Positions 1 through 9,510 of a stretch of 64,000 bases of DNA are shown here, piece by piece; position 1 is the first letter of the stretch; each line of letters starts with the position of its first letter. The position numbers were made by a program, and so were the translations under genes. The notes below the pieces were generated by a model that saw nothing but the letters and a program-made list of their open reading frames with translations, was not told the DNA's origin and did no database searches. Source of the stretch: Mesorhizobium loti (GTDB lineage: Bacteria > Pseudomonadota > Alphaproteobacteria > Rhizobiales > Rhizobiaceae); the NCBI GenBank assembly GCA_014189435.1, contig CP050293.1, positions 3,973,001 to 4,037,000 of the forward strand, given 5' to 3'.

Positions 1-320
1 CCGCCGGCGCGCGCGAGGCGGGTTATGTCGTGCTGCGCCTGCCGCTGGAAGTCAGCCCGATCTTCAAGGACTGGCTGCTGCGTCATTATCCGGATCGCTA
101 CCGCCACGTGATGTCGCTGATCCGCTCGATGCGCGACGGCAAGGACTACGATTCGGAATGGGGCAAGCGCATGAAGGGCGCCGGCCCCTATGCCTGGCAG
201 ATCGGCCGGCGCTTCGAGATCACCGCCAAGCGGCTCGGCCTCAATGCCGAACGGCGCACGCTGCGGACCGACCAGTTCGTTGCCGCTGCCAAGGATCAAT
301 TGCAGCTGACGCTGCTTTGA
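1..320 (+). CDS. C-terminal end of a radical SAM protein (PA0069/SplB-like), cut by the window start
   Basis: The reading frame is open from base 3 and ends at a stop before base 321, so only about the last 105 residues are present. The text EVSPIFKDWL and the later PGRYRHVMSLI-like helix (here PDRYRHVMSLIRSMR) are typical of the C-terminal tail of PA0069-family radical SAM proteins, which resemble spore photoproduct lyase. The CxxxCxxC iron-sulfur motif that would prove this lies upstream, outside the window. The gene is followed by rnhB on the same strand about 150 bases later. The family call rests on recall of the tail sequence only. Confidence 0.7.
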   Translation, partial: AGAREAGYVVLRLPLEVSPIFKDWLLRHYPDRYRHVMSLIRSMRDGKDYDSEWGKRMKGAGPYAWQIGRRFEITAKRLGLNAERRTLRTDQFVAAAKDQLQLTLL

Positions 321-472
321 GAATGCAAATCACCGCGGCGGTTTGATCTGCCGCAGCACAAGAATTCCGTCCGGCCTGCCCCGGCCTGCAGACGGTGCCC
401 TCCCGGTCCGGCGCCCCACCCGACCCGGAGGGACTTGCGGAGAATCGGAGCCGATGCGAACCTCGCCGCAAC

Positions 473-1168
473 ATGGCTCGCGCGCGTTCCGATTCTCCGC
501 TTCTCTTTGAGATCATCGAGAAACCTGATTTCTCCTTCGAGACGAAGGCGATGGCGGACGGTTTGTGGCCAGTCGCCGGGATGGATGAGGCCGGCCGCGG
601 TCCCCTGGCCGGGCCGGTGGTCGCCGCGGCCGTGGTGCTCGATCCCGCCAACATTCCGGACGGGCTCGACGATTCCAAGCGGCTCAGCCATTTGCAGCGT
701 GAGGCGCTGTTCCTGCGCATCCTCGGCTCCGCGCAGGCGATTTCCATGGCCTCCATCAGTGCGGAGGGCATCGACGGCAGCAACATCCTCAAGGCCAGCC
801 TCGAGGCCATGCGCCGCGCGCTGGTCGGCCTGTCGGTTCAACCGAAGCTCGCTCTCGCCGACGGGCGCGACGTGCCGCCGGGCCTGCCCTGCGAAGGGCG
901 CGCGCTGATCAAGGGCGATCAGCGTTCGCAATCGATCGCCGCCGCCTCGATCGTCGCCAAGGTGATGCGTGACCGCATGATGTGCGGCTGCGGCAACCAT
1001 CACGACCGCTACGGCTTCGAAGTCCATATGGGCTACGCCACGGTCCGCCATCGCACGGCGATCGAGGCGCATGGCCCGGTCGCGCGGCTGCACCGTGTGT
1101 CATTCTCGCCGTTCAGATTGGGCGGCGCTGAGGTGGTTGAAGAAGAGAGTTTTGTCGGGTTGGATTGA
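473..1168 (+). CDS. rnhB: Ribonuclease HII
   Basis: Cleaves the RNA strand of RNA-DNA hybrids and starts removal of misincorporated ribonucleotides. The protein has 231 residues. The N-terminal catalytic block [14 protein letters not shown] gives the acidic pair D38 and E39. Further on are LALADG (third Asp), the [15 protein letters not shown] block (fourth Asp) and the HMGYAT segment usual for type 2 RNase H. I chose the ATG at 473 because a longer frame opening at 395 adds an unfamiliar Pro/Arg-rich leader. The roughly 35 residues before the first catalytic block are a little long for the family but usual in rhizobia. Confidence 0.95.
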   Translation: MARARSDSPLLFEIIEKPDFSFETKAMADGLWPVAGMDEAGRGPLAGPVVAAAVVLDPANIPDGLDDSKRLSHLQREALFLRILGSAQAISMASISAEGIDGSNILKASLEAMRRALVGLSVQPKLALADGRDVPPGLPCEGRALIKGDQRSQSIAAASIVAKVMRDRMMCGCGNHHDRYGFEVHMGYATVRHRTAIEAHGPVARLHRVSFSPFRLGGAEVVEEESFVGLD

Positions 1169-1187
1169 GCGGGCGGCAGCGACAAGG

Positions 1188-1246
1188 CAATCTCCCCCTC
1201 GTGGGGGAGATGTCCGGCAGGACAGAGGGGGGGCGCTGTCCCGCCG
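1188..1246 (+). repeat. Palindromic intergenic repeat, copy A
   Basis: Contains the hairpin CTCCCCC-TCGT-GGGGGAG followed by ATGTCCGGCAGGACAGAGG. Three other copies occur in this window (1322-1370 inverted, 17039-17098 inverted, 17157-17206 direct). Dispersed copies next to unrelated genes indicate a Rhizobiales-type intergenic repeat. Here copy A points inward towards copy B. Confidence 0.85.
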
Positions 1247-1321
1247 GCCTCTCAATCGATTGCAATCACGCCCTTGGGCTTATCCGATAGATCGCAGGAC
1301 AACAAAGGTTAGCGTTCTTCA

Positions 1322-1370
1322 CGCCCCCCTCTGCCCTGCCGGGCATCTCCCCCACGAGGGGGGAGATTGG
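1322..1370 (-). repeat. Palindromic intergenic repeat, copy B
   Basis: Inverted relative to copy A about 80 bases away, with small changes (GCCCTGCCGGGCATCTCC instead of the GTCCTGCCGGACATCTCC form). The two copies could fold back on each other between rnhB and the end of the atp operon. Confidence 0.85.
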
Positions 1371-1387
1371 CAGCTTCAGCGCCCAAC

Positions 1388-1418
1388 AAAAAAGCCGCCA
1401 GGTTGCCCGGGCGGCTTT
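1388..1418 (-). terminator. Rho-independent terminator of the F0 ATP synthase operon
   Basis: Read on the minus strand, GCCGCC and GGCGGC arms enclose a loop of about ten bases and are followed by a run of six T. It lies about 20 bases past the stop of the last F0 gene, where an operon terminator is expected. Confidence 0.85.
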
Positions 1419-1440
1419 GATGCTTGGCTGGACGGACCGC

Positions 1441-1932
1441 CTAGTTCAGCTTCGACTTCACGTCGGCAAGCGAAGCCTTGAACAGATCGGCACCGGCCTT
1501 GGCGTCGATCTTGCCGGCGAGCAGCGTGCGTGCTGCCTCGACGGCGATATCGACGGCGCTGGCGCGGACTTCACTGATGGCGTCACGCTCGGCCTGTCCG
1601 ATCTTCTGCTCGGCAAGCGCGGTGCGCCGGACGACATAGTCCTCGGTCTTCTTGTGCGCTTCGGCGGCAAGCATGTCGGCTTCGCGCTTGGCGGCGGCGA
1701 CGATGTCGGCGGCCTCCTGCTCGGCTTCCTTGCGCTTGCGCTGGTACTGGCCGAGCAGCTGCTGGGCCTCCTCGCGCAGCCGGCGCGCTTCATCCAGCTC
1801 ATTGCTGATCCTGGCGGCGCGGGCGTCGAGCGCCTTGGCGATCATGCCAGGCACCTTGATGTAGACGGCAACGCCCAGGAAGATGATGAGGGCTATCGTG
1901 GCCCACAGCGTCGCGAGAGATGTGTAATCCAT
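1441..1932 (-). CDS. atpF: ATP synthase F0 subunit b
   Basis: Peripheral stalk subunit of the proton-translocating ATP synthase, linking membrane subunit a to F1. The 163-residue protein starts MDYTSLATLWATIAL with one N-terminal membrane helix (about residues 5-28). A long charged coiled-coil region rich in Ala, Glu, Lys and Arg follows, as expected for a stalk. A frame extending upstream to 2040 adds a basic, unfamiliar leader and overlaps the b' gene, so the ATG at 1932 is preferred. It is the last gene of the atpI-B-E-G-F order and is followed by a terminator. Confidence 0.95.
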   Translation of the reverse strand: MDYTSLATLWATIALIIFLGVAVYIKVPGMIAKALDARAARISNELDEARRLREEAQQLLGQYQRKRKEAEQEAADIVAAAKREADMLAAEAHKKTEDYVVRRTALAEQKIGQAERDAISEVRASAVDIAVEAARTLLAGKIDAKAGADLFKASLADVKSKLN

Positions 1933-1942
1933 GATGCGCTCC

Positions 1943-2542
1943 TCACCGGGCCACGGATTTGACCGCGGCCGCGATCTCGGCCTTGCTGGCCTTGCCGCCG
2001 ACCAGGGCCTCGACGATCGCCGAAGCGGTGTCCTCGGCAATGCTGCCGACTTCCTTCATGGCATTGGCCTTGATGGAAGAAATGCGGGCTTCGGCCTCGC
2101 CAAGCTTCGCGTCGAGCGCGGCCTCGACCTTCTTGCGTGCGGTCTCGGCCTCGGCCTTGGCCGCATCGTTGGCCTGCTGGCCGATCGCGTTGGCCTTGGT
2201 CTTGGCTTCCGCCAGTTCCTGCTCGTAGGCAGCAACGGCGGCGTCGGCCTCGCCCTTCAACTTGGCTGCCTGGTCGAGGTCCTGCGTGATGCGATCGTTG
2301 CGGACATCGATGATGCCGCCGACGCGCGGCATCACAACCCGCTTCAGGAAGAGGTAGAACAGCCCGAAGGTGATCGCCAGCCACAGAAGCTGCGACGGGA
2401 ACGTCGCCGGATCGAATGGCGGAAACGTGCCATGCGCTTCAGCAGGCACGCTGGTGCCGGAATGCGTGTCGCCTTCCGTTGCAGCGTGGCTGGTATCGGC
2501 TGATGGCGCGGACTCTTGCGCAAAGGCAGATGTCACGAACAT
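1943..2542 (-). CDS. atpG: ATP synthase F0 subunit b'
   Basis: Second, diverged stalk subunit of the kind found in alphaproteobacteria and cyanobacteria, which pairs with subunit b instead of a b homodimer. The protein has 199 residues. A polar, Ser/Thr/Glu-rich N terminus comes first, then one membrane helix at about 48-70 (LLWLAITFGLFYLFLKRVV), then a long Ala/Glu/Lys coiled coil. It lies 10 bases upstream of atpF and 63 bases downstream of atpE. The symbol atpG (also atpF2 or atpX) is used for b' in rhizobia and should not be confused with the F1 gamma subunit. Confidence 0.93.
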   Translation of the reverse strand: MFVTSAFAQESAPSADTSHAATEGDTHSGTSVPAEAHGTFPPFDPATFPSQLLWLAITFGLFYLFLKRVVMPRVGGIIDVRNDRITQDLDQAAKLKGEADAAVAAYEQELAEAKTKANAIGQQANDAAKAEAETARKKVEAALDAKLGEAEARISSIKANAMKEVGSIAEDTASAIVEALVGGKASKAEIAAAVKSVAR

Positions 2543-2605
2543 GGACTATCCCCGAAATTCAGGCCCGCCGCTTGCGCGGCCGGCCTGTCCAATCTTCCCG
2601 AGTGC

Positions 2606-2830
2606 TCAGCCGAACAGGGCCAGAAGCGCGATGAGAAGCGAGAAGATGCCCAGAGCTTCGGTCACGGCGAAGCCGAAGATCAGACGGCCGAACTGGCCAT
2701 CAGCAGCCGACGGGTTGCGCAGAGCGCCCGCCAGGTAGCTGCCGAAGATGTTGCCGAGGCCAATGCCTGCGCCACCCATGCCCAGGCAAGCGATGCCGGC
2801 GCCGATGTACTTTGCTGCTTCTGCGTCCAT
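2606..2830 (-). CDS. atpE: ATP synthase F0 subunit c
   Basis: Forms the proton-carrying rotor ring in the membrane. The protein has 74 residues with two hydrophobic helices joined by a polar loop (RNPSAADGQ). The first helix contains the Gly-rich stretch [14 protein letters not shown]. The second carries the proton-binding carboxylate in [10 protein letters not shown] (Glu). The start [12 protein letters not shown] is the usual alphaproteobacterial one, and an upstream in-frame ATG at 2872 would add 14 residues that are not typical. An AGGAG-type site precedes 2830. Confidence 0.96.
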   Translation of the reverse strand: MDAEAAKYIGAGIACLGMGGAGIGLGNIFGSYLAGALRNPSAADGQFGRLIFGFAVTEALGIFSLLIALLALFG

Positions 2831-2914
2831 TTGTTCAACTCCTTTGGATCTAAAATTCCGTTGCGATTCCATCCGGCGCCAATGTTGGAAAACTCTTGGG
2901 CCGGAAACTCTTGG

Positions 2915-3679
2915 TCAGTGCCCCGGATGCAGGGCGTCGTTGAGATACATGCAGGTCAACACGGCAAAGACGTAGGCCTGCAGGAAGGCGACCAGCAGTT
3001 CCAGTGCCGTCAGCGCCACCGCCATGGCCAGCGGCAGGATCGAGCCTGCGACGCCGACCGCGCCGAGCGCGCTCAGGCTGACGACGAACCCGGAAAACAC
3101 CTTCAGCGTGATATGGCCGGCGAGCATGTTGGCGAACAGACGAACCGAGAGGCTGACCGGGCGCGACACGAACGAGATCACCTCGATCAGCACCACCAGC
3201 GGCAGCAGGAAGACCGGCACGCCATGCGGTACGAACAGCTTCAGGAACCCAAAACCATGCTTCATGAAGCCGTAGATGACCACGGTTGCGATCACCAGCA
3301 CGGCAAGGCCGAAGGTGACGATGATGTGGCTGGTGACAGTGAAGAAATACGGGAACAGGCCGAGCAGGTTGGCGACCAGCACGAACATGAACAGCGAGAA
3401 CACAAGCGGGAAGAACTTCATGCCCTGCGTGCCGGCGGCGTCGCGCAACATGTTGCCGACGAATTCGTAGGCCATCTCGGAGACCGACTGAAGCCGGCCA
3501 GGAACCAGGCTGCGGCTCGAGGTCGTGAGAAACAGAAACGCCGCCGCAACGACCACGGTTGCGACCATGAACAGCGCCGAATTGGTGAAAGACAGATCGT
3601 AGCCGCCGATGTCGATCGGAATCAGCTTGTTGATATGGAACTGGTGGATCGGATCGACCTTGTCAGCTGCCACGTTCAA
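2915..3679 (-). CDS. atpB: ATP synthase F0 subunit a
   Basis: Membrane subunit that forms the proton half-channels next to the c ring. The protein has 254 residues with five to six hydrophobic segments. The conserved channel segment [14 protein letters not shown] carries the essential Arg, and the last helix region ends [17 protein letters not shown]. The N terminus [13 protein letters not shown] matches alphaproteobacterial AtpB proteins. It lies between atpI and atpE in the normal order. Confidence 0.96.
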   Translation of the reverse strand: MNVAADKVDPIHQFHINKLIPIDIGGYDLSFTNSALFMVATVVVAAAFLFLTTSSRSLVPGRLQSVSEMAYEFVGNMLRDAAGTQGMKFFPLVFSLFMFVLVANLLGLFPYFFTVTSHIIVTFGLAVLVIATVVIYGFMKHGFGFLKLFVPHGVPVFLLPLVVLIEVISFVSRPVSLSVRLFANMLAGHITLKVFSGFVVSLSALGAVGVAGSILPLAMAVALTALELLVAFLQAYVFAVLTCMYLNDALHPGH

Positions 3680-3732
3680 ACCCCGTCAATGCCGCGTACG
3701 GCCTCGTTAGCATTACCGCACATCGTGCGCGG

Positions 3733-4140
3733 TCATTTCTTGTCGTCTTGGCCAGGACGCGATTTATCGCCCTGTCCGAATTCTGCCACAACGCCGGCGG
3801 AACGCATCACATTGAGCACTCCGGCGCCAAAACCAAGCAGCAGGAAAACGATCAAACCGAACGGCGATGTCCCCGCCATTCGGTCGATGATCCAGCCGAT
3901 GCCCGCGCCCACCACCACGCCAGCGATAAATTCGCTGGAGAGCTTGACCGCCTGGCCATAACCGGCCGCACTGCCCGCTTTCGCGTCGTCTTTCCCCTCG
4001 AGCCGGTCCGGCCGCCTTGTCGCGAGCGAAGCTTCAAGGTCACGCCGGCGGCGCTCAAGATCGTCGTCGCGGATGCCGGGTTCATGTTGCTTGCCGCGGC
4101 CGGTTTCTCCGGTTCCGTCTGGCCCATTCTTGTCGGCCAT
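3733..4140 (-). CDS. atpI: ATP synthase accessory protein AtpI
   Basis: Small membrane protein at the head of the F0 operon, thought to help assembly of the c ring or Mg2+ supply. The protein has 135 residues. A polar, charged N-terminal half contains a DDDLERRRRDLEASL stretch. Two hydrophobic helices follow (IAGVVVGAGIGWIIDRMAG and GLIVFLLLGFGAGVLNVMR). The position directly upstream of atpB supports the call. The operon promoter should lie in the roughly 250-base gap upstream (4141-4394), where I cannot pick clear -35 and -10 boxes. Confidence 0.88.
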   Translation of the reverse strand: MADKNGPDGTGETGRGKQHEPGIRDDDLERRRRDLEASLATRRPDRLEGKDDAKAGSAAGYGQAVKLSSEFIAGVVVGAGIGWIIDRMAGTSPFGLIVFLLLGFGAGVLNVMRSAGVVAEFGQGDKSRPGQDDKK

Positions 4141-4394
4141 CGCAACCCCCCTGCCCGGTCAGACCGTCACCGTCCGTCCGCTTCTAAAGTCGCCGGCAAC
4201 ATAGTTAGAGGGTTTGCGCCCGTCAAGCCACGGGCGGAAGTTCATTGCCATGTATTTTAGGCAACAAAATCAATAGATTAGAAAGGTGCGACATCGTGCC
4301 CGCCGCGATGGTGGGGATGCATGGCGCGAATCCCCCGGGCAATGGCTCTTCGATCGACCGCGCACCGCACCAAAGATCAGCGGCTGTTGCGCGC

Positions 4395-5576
4395 TCAGCT
4401 CCAGCCGCCGCCATAGGTCCGATAGAAGATATGCAGACCGATCTTGGTCATCTTCTGCATCGTGCGCGCCCAGACGGGATGGACATATTGGGCATAGTAA
4501 TGGGTCGATGATCCGACTTCCGGGATGAAGATCTTGCCGGCGGTGACGGCCATGGCGATATCCTGGGCGGTCTTGTAGGCGACAGGGCTATCGATGCGCT
4601 TCTTCCTGCCGTCGCAGGCGAAGGAGAACTGGCAACGGTTGAACCAGCTGTCGTTCTGGTAGACGACGCCGCAGATCGAATTCGGATAGGCCGGGTTGCG
4701 GACGCGATTGAGGATGACCTGGGCGACGGCGGCCTGGCCGCGCACGGATTCGCTCCTCGCCTCGAAATAGATGCCGTTGGCAAGGCATGCCTGCTCCTTC
4801 TTGGAGAAGACGCTCGCCGGCAGCGGGTTCTGGATCCACGAATGGTCGCCCTTGACCATCGGCGGAATGAAGCGGCCATCATTGGGCTGCTCGTCCTGAA
4901 GCAGGGCTTCGAAGGGCGATGCCTTGGCATAGTCGGGTTCGGACTGCGCATAGGCGGTCGCCAGCACATCCGGATGGTCATTGTTGACCAGCGAAGCGAG
5001 CATAGCCGGCACGCCGGGATCCGGCTTCTTGTCCTCGCGCGCATGGAATGCGGCAGCGATCTGGATTTCCTTGCCTTTGATCTGCGGCTTGGCAAAGGCC
5101 ATCTTCAGGCCGCTGTCCATGCTGGGCCGCAGCAAGGAGGAGGTGCGCTCGAAGATCGAGCCGGCATTGAAGTTCTTCGGCGGCGCCACCGGAGACATCT
5201 GGACGATGCGCCCCTTCTTCTCGGCGCGCACGACGCGATCCTCGTCGGGCGTGCCGCTGACCTTGCCGCCCTTGCCGCGAAAGGACACGCTGCCGACACC
5301 GGCCAGGTGGATACCCGATCCGGAGATGGAGCCGGTGATGTCGGAATCGACGAAAGGCATCTCGGCCGCATGGGTCGAGCCGGCGACGGATTTCTCGACA
5401 TAGGAATTCCAGCGGGTGTTCGCTTCGAGGCCGGAGACAAGGCTCGCCATGTCCTGGTAGGCGACGATGGTCGGAAAGCCGATCCAGATGCCGAGGCCGA
5501 TGATGAACGGGGGCAGAAAGCCACGTTTTCTCTCACCGGCGGCGGCAACCAGCCGCTTCAACACACGTCGATGCAC
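4395..5576 (-). CDS. Cell wall hydrolase, SleB family
   Basis: Probable peptidoglycan hydrolase (lytic amidase or transglycosylase) acting in the periplasm. The C-terminal 130 residues hold the SleB/Hydrolase_2 domain: ACLANGIYFEARSESVRGQAAVAQVILNR (given in part), then SICGVVYQN, CQFSFACDG and HYYAQYVHPVW, with the catalytic Glu in YFEARSE. One membrane helix near the N terminus (PPFIIGLGIWIGFPTIV) would anchor it. The middle 200 residues are low-complexity and poorly conserved. I chose a GTG start at 5576 because GGAGAGAG stands just upstream; an ATG at 5618 would add 14 residues. Confidence 0.87.
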   Translation of the reverse strand: MHRRVLKRLVAAAGERKRGFLPPFIIGLGIWIGFPTIVAYQDMASLVSGLEANTRWNSYVEKSVAGSTHAAEMPFVDSDITGSISGSGIHLAGVGSVSFRGKGGKVSGTPDEDRVVRAEKKGRIVQMSPVAPPKNFNAGSIFERTSSLLRPSMDSGLKMAFAKPQIKGKEIQIAAAFHAREDKKPDPGVPAMLASLVNNDHPDVLATAYAQSEPDYAKASPFEALLQDEQPNDGRFIPPMVKGDHSWIQNPLPASVFSKKEQACLANGIYFEARSESVRGQAAVAQVILNRVRNPAYPNSICGVVYQNDSWFNRCQFSFACDGRKKRIDSPVAYKTAQDIAMAVTAGKIFIPEVGSSTHYYAQYVHPVWARTMQKMTKIGLHIFYRTYGGGWS

Positions 5577-5718
5577 GGAACTCTCTCCAGGAACGCTACA
5601 GACCCCACTGGAGAGCAAAATGATGCATTAACCTTGATGGGACGTTAACGGGTTCGATCGGGTTGTCCCGATCGGCCCGACGTCGTGGTTCCGAAGTCGG
5701 GCGGTTTTGCGGCCGAAC

Positions 5719-7011
5719 TCAGGCCGGCCGCAGGAAGATCGGCCAGGCGATCAGGGGGCAGATGGCCGCAGCCAGCCAGACGCCGGACCATGACCAGAGG
5801 TGCAAGAGCCCCGGGATGGCGATCGGCACCAGGAAGAAGCCGACGAAAACGAAGCTGTTGGCAAGGCTGAGCGCGGTTCCGACATGGCCGGCGCCGGCAA
5901 GCGTGGCAAGCTCGGTATAGGCGACGCCGTGCCATGCGGAGACCGAGATGCCTGCAACGATCAGCACGACGGGAAGGACAGCCATCAGGAAGAGCTGTCC
6001 GCCTGGGATGGCGGGACCGGCCAGAACCAGCAACCAAAGCACCAAGAAGGCGAGCGCGCTGAGCGCACTGCACAAGCGAAGGAATTTGCGGCGGTTGCCG
6101 TGACGGTCGGTAAAGCGCCCGCTCCAGATGCGCATGACCATGGCGCCGATCTGCACGGCGGCGAGGCTCGCGCTGATCGCTGCCGTTCCCAGTCCGACAA
6201 AATCATGCAGGAACACGGAGGCGAAGGTGAGCACGGCGACTTGCGGAAAGCAGAGCAGGCCGATGGCGGTCGCGATACGCCAGACGTCGCGATTGCGCAG
6301 CGGCGCCGGTCCGGCCACAGTTGCCGCAGCAAGATGGCCCTCGCCCGCCGTCGGCGGCTCGTGCAGCCAGCGCCAGGCGAACAGGGCCGAGAGTGCGGAT
6401 GCACCCGCCAGAACCCCGAACACCGCGCCAAAGCCGAAAGCCAAGGCAAGCGCAGGCAGCACGAGCGCGCCAAGGCCGCCACCAAGCGGCACCGCCGTCT
6501 GCCTGATGCTCATGGCAAAGCCGCGCTCGTTTTCCCGGAACCAGCCCATGATGGCGCGGCCGCTCGAACCGTTGACGCTGCCGCCCAGCAGTCCGGTGAT
6601 GAGCAGGCTCGCGGAGAGCAGCGTGACGCCGGGAATAGCGGTCCTTGTCGGCACGACCAGCATCGCCATGACCAGGAGCCACGCAGCCGTCGCGCCGAGC
6701 CCGATCAAAAGCACGCGGCGATCGCCCCAGCGGTCGGTGAGCAGGCCCCAGGGCAGTTCGCTGAGCGCGACCCCCAGCCCGAGAAGGCCGAGTGCCAGGC
6801 CGAGTTCCGCATTGCCCAGATGATAGCCCTGGCGAAGCACGACCGCGGTTGCCGGTATGCCGGAGAAAGTGGCGGAGAAGCTGGCATTGGCGGCAACGCC
6901 GATGCCCAGGACCTTCCAGCGATGGCCGGGCTTGAATGCCCTCGCGGCGGAACCGGTATCTTCCGAGAGTTCCGGCAGCTGTCGGTCGGTGCAATCGGCG
7001 ATGGCGGACAT
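5719..7011 (-). CDS. MFS transporter
   Basis: Major facilitator superfamily permease in the inner membrane with 430 residues and about twelve hydrophobic segments. The loop 2-3 signature is readable as GLLTDRWGDRRVLL, and a second similar motif SGRFTDRHGNRRKF lies after the sixth or seventh helix, as expected for the two-fold repeat. The substrate is not evident. It diverges from a LysR gene starting 120 bases away with two repeated boxes between them, so it is probably the regulator's target. An AGGA stretch lies about 8 bases before the ATG. Confidence 0.88.
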   Translation of the reverse strand: MSAIADCTDRQLPELSEDTGSAARAFKPGHRWKVLGIGVAANASFSATFSGIPATAVVLRQGYHLGNAELGLALGLLGLGVALSELPWGLLTDRWGDRRVLLIGLGATAAWLLVMAMLVVPTRTAIPGVTLLSASLLITGLLGGSVNGSSGRAIMGWFRENERGFAMSIRQTAVPLGGGLGALVLPALALAFGFGAVFGVLAGASALSALFAWRWLHEPPTAGEGHLAAATVAGPAPLRNRDVWRIATAIGLLCFPQVAVLTFASVFLHDFVGLGTAAISASLAAVQIGAMVMRIWSGRFTDRHGNRRKFLRLCSALSALAFLVLWLLVLAGPAIPGGQLFLMAVLPVVLIVAGISVSAWHGVAYTELATLAGAGHVGTALSLANSFVFVGFFLVPIAIPGLLHLWSWSGVWLAAAICPLIAWPIFLRPA

Positions 7012-7077
7012 GATTTCATTCCTGTTTCTTGGCCGGCGGTCTGGCCTTGACGGTCTGTCTCTAGCGCCATAGTTTCA

Positions 7078-7123
7078 TCCTTAAAATCAGGAACTTTTGA
7101 ACTTACTATCCTGAAAAACAGGA
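7078..7123. promoter_or_regulatory. Tandem 15-bp LysR-type boxes in the divergent MFS/LysR promoter
   Basis: Two imperfect palindromes, TCCTTAAAATCAGGA (7078-7092) and TCCTGAAAAACAGGA (7109-7123), agree at 13 of 15 positions. They are spaced 31 bases apart, about three helix turns. Both have the TCCT-N7-AGGA form, which fits the T-N11-A pattern of LysR operators. The second ends 7 bases before the LysR ATG. The regulatory role is inference. Confidence 0.6.
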
Positions 7124-7130
7124 CTAACAT

Positions 7131-8048
7131 ATGCGACGCGTGACATTCGACCTCGACGTCCTGCGCAGTTTCGTCACCGGTATGGAGCTGGGCAGCTTTG
7201 CCAAGGCGGCTGACCGGCTTGGCCGATCGACGTCGGCGGTCAGTGCGCAATTGAAGAAACTGGAGGAACAGGCGGCGACGCCGATCTTCCGCAAGTCGGG
7301 ACGCGGCCTTGCTCTGACCGAAGCCGGCGAGACCATGCTCGGCTATGCGCGCCGGCTGATCGAGCTCAATGACGAAGCGGCATCCGCCATCCACGATGTC
7401 GAACTGGAGGGCTGGGTCAGGCTCGGCCTGCAGGAGGATTTCGGCGAGGCGGTGCTGCCTGACGTGCTCGGCCGCTTCGCCCGGGCGCACCCAAAGGTCA
7501 AGATCGAAGCCAGGATCGCGCGCAGCCACGACCTTGCCGAACGGATCATGTCAGGCAGTCTCGACATCGCGCTCGCCTGGCACAGCGGCGAGACGCTGCC
7601 CTACGGCGAGCATGTCGCCGATGTGCAGATGCGCTGGATCGGTCCGGCAAAACGCATCGAGACCAGCCTGCGCAACGGTGAGCCATTGCCGCTGGTGGCG
7701 CTCGAAGCGCCATGCCTTTTGCGCACGGTGGCGACCGAGACGCTCGACAGGGCGGGGCTGTCGTGGCGGATGGCCTTTTCAAGCCCGAGCCTTGGCGGCA
7801 TCTGGGCGGCGGTTGCGGCGGGGCTGGGGTTGACGATCCGCACCGACATCGGCCTGCCGGCCAGCGTCAGCGCGATGACGCCGGAAATCGCCGGATTGCC
7901 GGCGCTGCCCAAGATGTCGTTGTTCCTGCATCGCAAGGACGCAGAGGCCGAGCCGGTGGCGGCCCGCCTCGCCGACATATTGCTGGACGCCGCGCGGCAA
8001 GCATTGCCTGAAAATGCCCGGGCCAGCGACCTGCGCGCCGTGGCATGA
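7131..8048 (+). CDS. LysR-family transcriptional regulator
   Basis: The protein has 305 residues. The N-terminal winged helix-turn-helix is readable as LDVLRSFVTGMELGSFAKAADRLGRSTSAVSAQLKKLEEQ (given in part), followed by the linker helix and a two-lobe co-inducer domain. It probably controls the divergent MFS gene and itself through the two boxes in the shared promoter. The effector is not predictable. Confidence 0.9.
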   Translation: MRRVTFDLDVLRSFVTGMELGSFAKAADRLGRSTSAVSAQLKKLEEQAATPIFRKSGRGLALTEAGETMLGYARRLIELNDEAASAIHDVELEGWVRLGLQEDFGEAVLPDVLGRFARAHPKVKIEARIARSHDLAERIMSGSLDIALAWHSGETLPYGEHVADVQMRWIGPAKRIETSLRNGEPLPLVALEAPCLLRTVATETLDRAGLSWRMAFSSPSLGGIWAAVAAGLGLTIRTDIGLPASVSAMTPEIAGLPALPKMSLFLHRKDAEAEPVAARLADILLDAARQALPENARASDLRAVA

Positions 8049-8076
8049 TCATTGGGCGCCAAGGGGGCGCCGGCAA

Positions 8077-9510
8077 TCAGCTGCGTTTCTTGGACCTGCC
8101 GGCGAATGGATTGTCCGACGTGCGCAGCGCAATGCGGATCGGCACGCCGGGCATGTCGAAGGCTTCGCGCAGGCTGTTGGAGAGATAGCGGACATAGGAT
8201 TGCGGCATCGCATCGGGCCGCGAGCACTGGACAACGAAACCCGGTGGCCGGGTCTTGGCCTGGGTGACGTATTTGACCTTCAGCCGCCGCCCGGCCACGG
8301 CAGGCGGCGGGTGGTGCGCCAGGATGCCTTCCAGCCAGCGGTTGAGCTTGCCGGTCGAGACACGGCTGTTCCACACCTTGTGGGTCCTGATGACGGCATC
8401 CATCAGTTTGTCGAGGCCGCGCCCGGTCTCGCCGGAGACGGGTACCGCCTGGAGGCCCCGCGCCTGGGGCAGAAGCCGTTCCGTCTTCTCGCGCAATTCG
8501 GCCAGAAGCTCCTGGGGATGGTCGATCAAATCCCATTTGTTGAAGGCGATCACCGGCGCCCGGCCTTCCCTGATGATCAGGTCGGCGATCTGCAGATCCT
8601 GCTTCTCGAAGGGAATGGTGGCATCGAGGACGATGATGACGATCTCGGCGAAGCGGATGGCGCGCAGGCCGTCCTGCACCGACATCACTTCCAGCTTTTC
8701 ATGGATCCTGGCCTTGCGGCGCATGCCGGCCGTATCGAACAGTTTCAGGCGGCGGCCATGCCAATCCCAGTCGACCGAGATCGAATCACGGGTGATGCCG
8801 GCTTCCGGTCCGGTGAGCAGACGTTCTTCGCCGATCAGCGCGTTGATCAGCGTCGACTTGCCGGCATTGGGACGGCCGACGACAGCGATGCGCATCGGCT
8901 TGGTGTCGTCATAGCTGTGCTCGGCATCCGGATCGGCGATATCCTCGCCGATCAGAACCTCGCCGGCAGCGACGTCTTCGTCTTCGCCATCTTCTTCTTC
9001 GCCGAAAGCACGCGCTTCGCCGAGCGCGCCGATCACGGCGTCGCGCAGGTCGGGCATGCCCTGGCCATGTTCGGCCGAAACAGGGATCGGCTCGCCAAGG
9101 CCGAGTTCCCAGGCCTCCAGCATGCCGCCCTGGGCGCCCTTCGCCTCGGCCTTGTTGGCGACCAGCACGACCGGCTTGCCGGACTTGCGCACGATCTCGG
9201 CGAAGGTCCTGTCGTCAGGCAACAGGCCGGACTTGGCGTCGATGGTGAAGAAGATCAGGTCGGCCTCGCGGATGGCGATCTCGGTCTGCGCACGCATGCG
9301 GCCGGGCAAGGTCGAGGCGCCCGCGTCCTCGAAGCCGGCGGTGTCGATGACATCGAAATGCAGGTCGTAAAGCTTGGCGGCATGGACGCGACGGTCGCGG
9401 GTGACGCCCGGCGTGTCGTCGACAAGCGCCAACTTCCTTCCCACCAGCCGATTGAAAAGAGTCGATTTGCCGACGTTAGGTCTGCCGATGATGGCGACTT
9501 TGAAGGTCAC
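8077..9510 (-). CDS. der: GTPase Der (EngA)
   Basis: Essential GTPase for 50S ribosome assembly with two tandem G domains and a C-terminal KH-like domain. The protein has 477 residues. G domain 1 begins [18 protein letters not shown], with DTPG and NKAE motifs. G domain 2 has [20 protein letters not shown] and NKWD. The linker between them is acidic ([10 protein letters not shown]), as in rhizobial Der. The KH-like end runs to SKKRS. The GTG start overlaps the stop of the upstream TPR gene by four bases (GTGA), which suggests translational coupling. Confidence 0.97.
   Translation of the reverse strand: MTFKVAIIGRPNVGKSTLFNRLVGRKLALVDDTPGVTRDRRVHAAKLYDLHFDVIDTAGFEDAGASTLPGRMRAQTEIAIREADLIFFTIDAKSGLLPDDRTFAEIVRKSGKPVVLVANKAEAKGAQGGMLEAWELGLGEPIPVSAEHGQGMPDLRDAVIGALGEARAFGEEEDGEDEDVAAGEVLIGEDIADPDAEHSYDDTKPMRIAVVGRPNAGKSTLINALIGEERLLTGPEAGITRDSISVDWDWHGRRLKLFDTAGMRRKARIHEKLEVMSVQDGLRAIRFAEIVIIVLDATIPFEKQDLQIADLIIREGRAPVIAFNKWDLIDHPQELLAELREKTERLLPQARGLQAVPVSGETGRGLDKLMDAVIRTHKVWNSRVSTGKLNRWLEGILAHHPPPAVAGRRLKVKYVTQAKTRPPGFVVQCSRPDAMPQSYVRYLSNSLREAFDMPGVPIRIALRTSDNPFAGRSKKRS

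Noticed and set aside
1071..1481. 136-codon ORF crossing the end of rnhB and the repeat pair
   Set aside because: It runs through repeat DNA and the atp terminator; no protein-like segments.
2516..3961. Plus-strand open frame (481 codons) opposite atpE and atpB
   Set aside because: Shadow of two certain ATP synthase genes.
5800..7050. Plus-strand open frame (416 codons) opposite the MFS gene
   Set aside because: Composition is hydrophilic Gln/Gly/Arg-rich and lacks any domain; the minus-strand frame is a clear membrane transporter.
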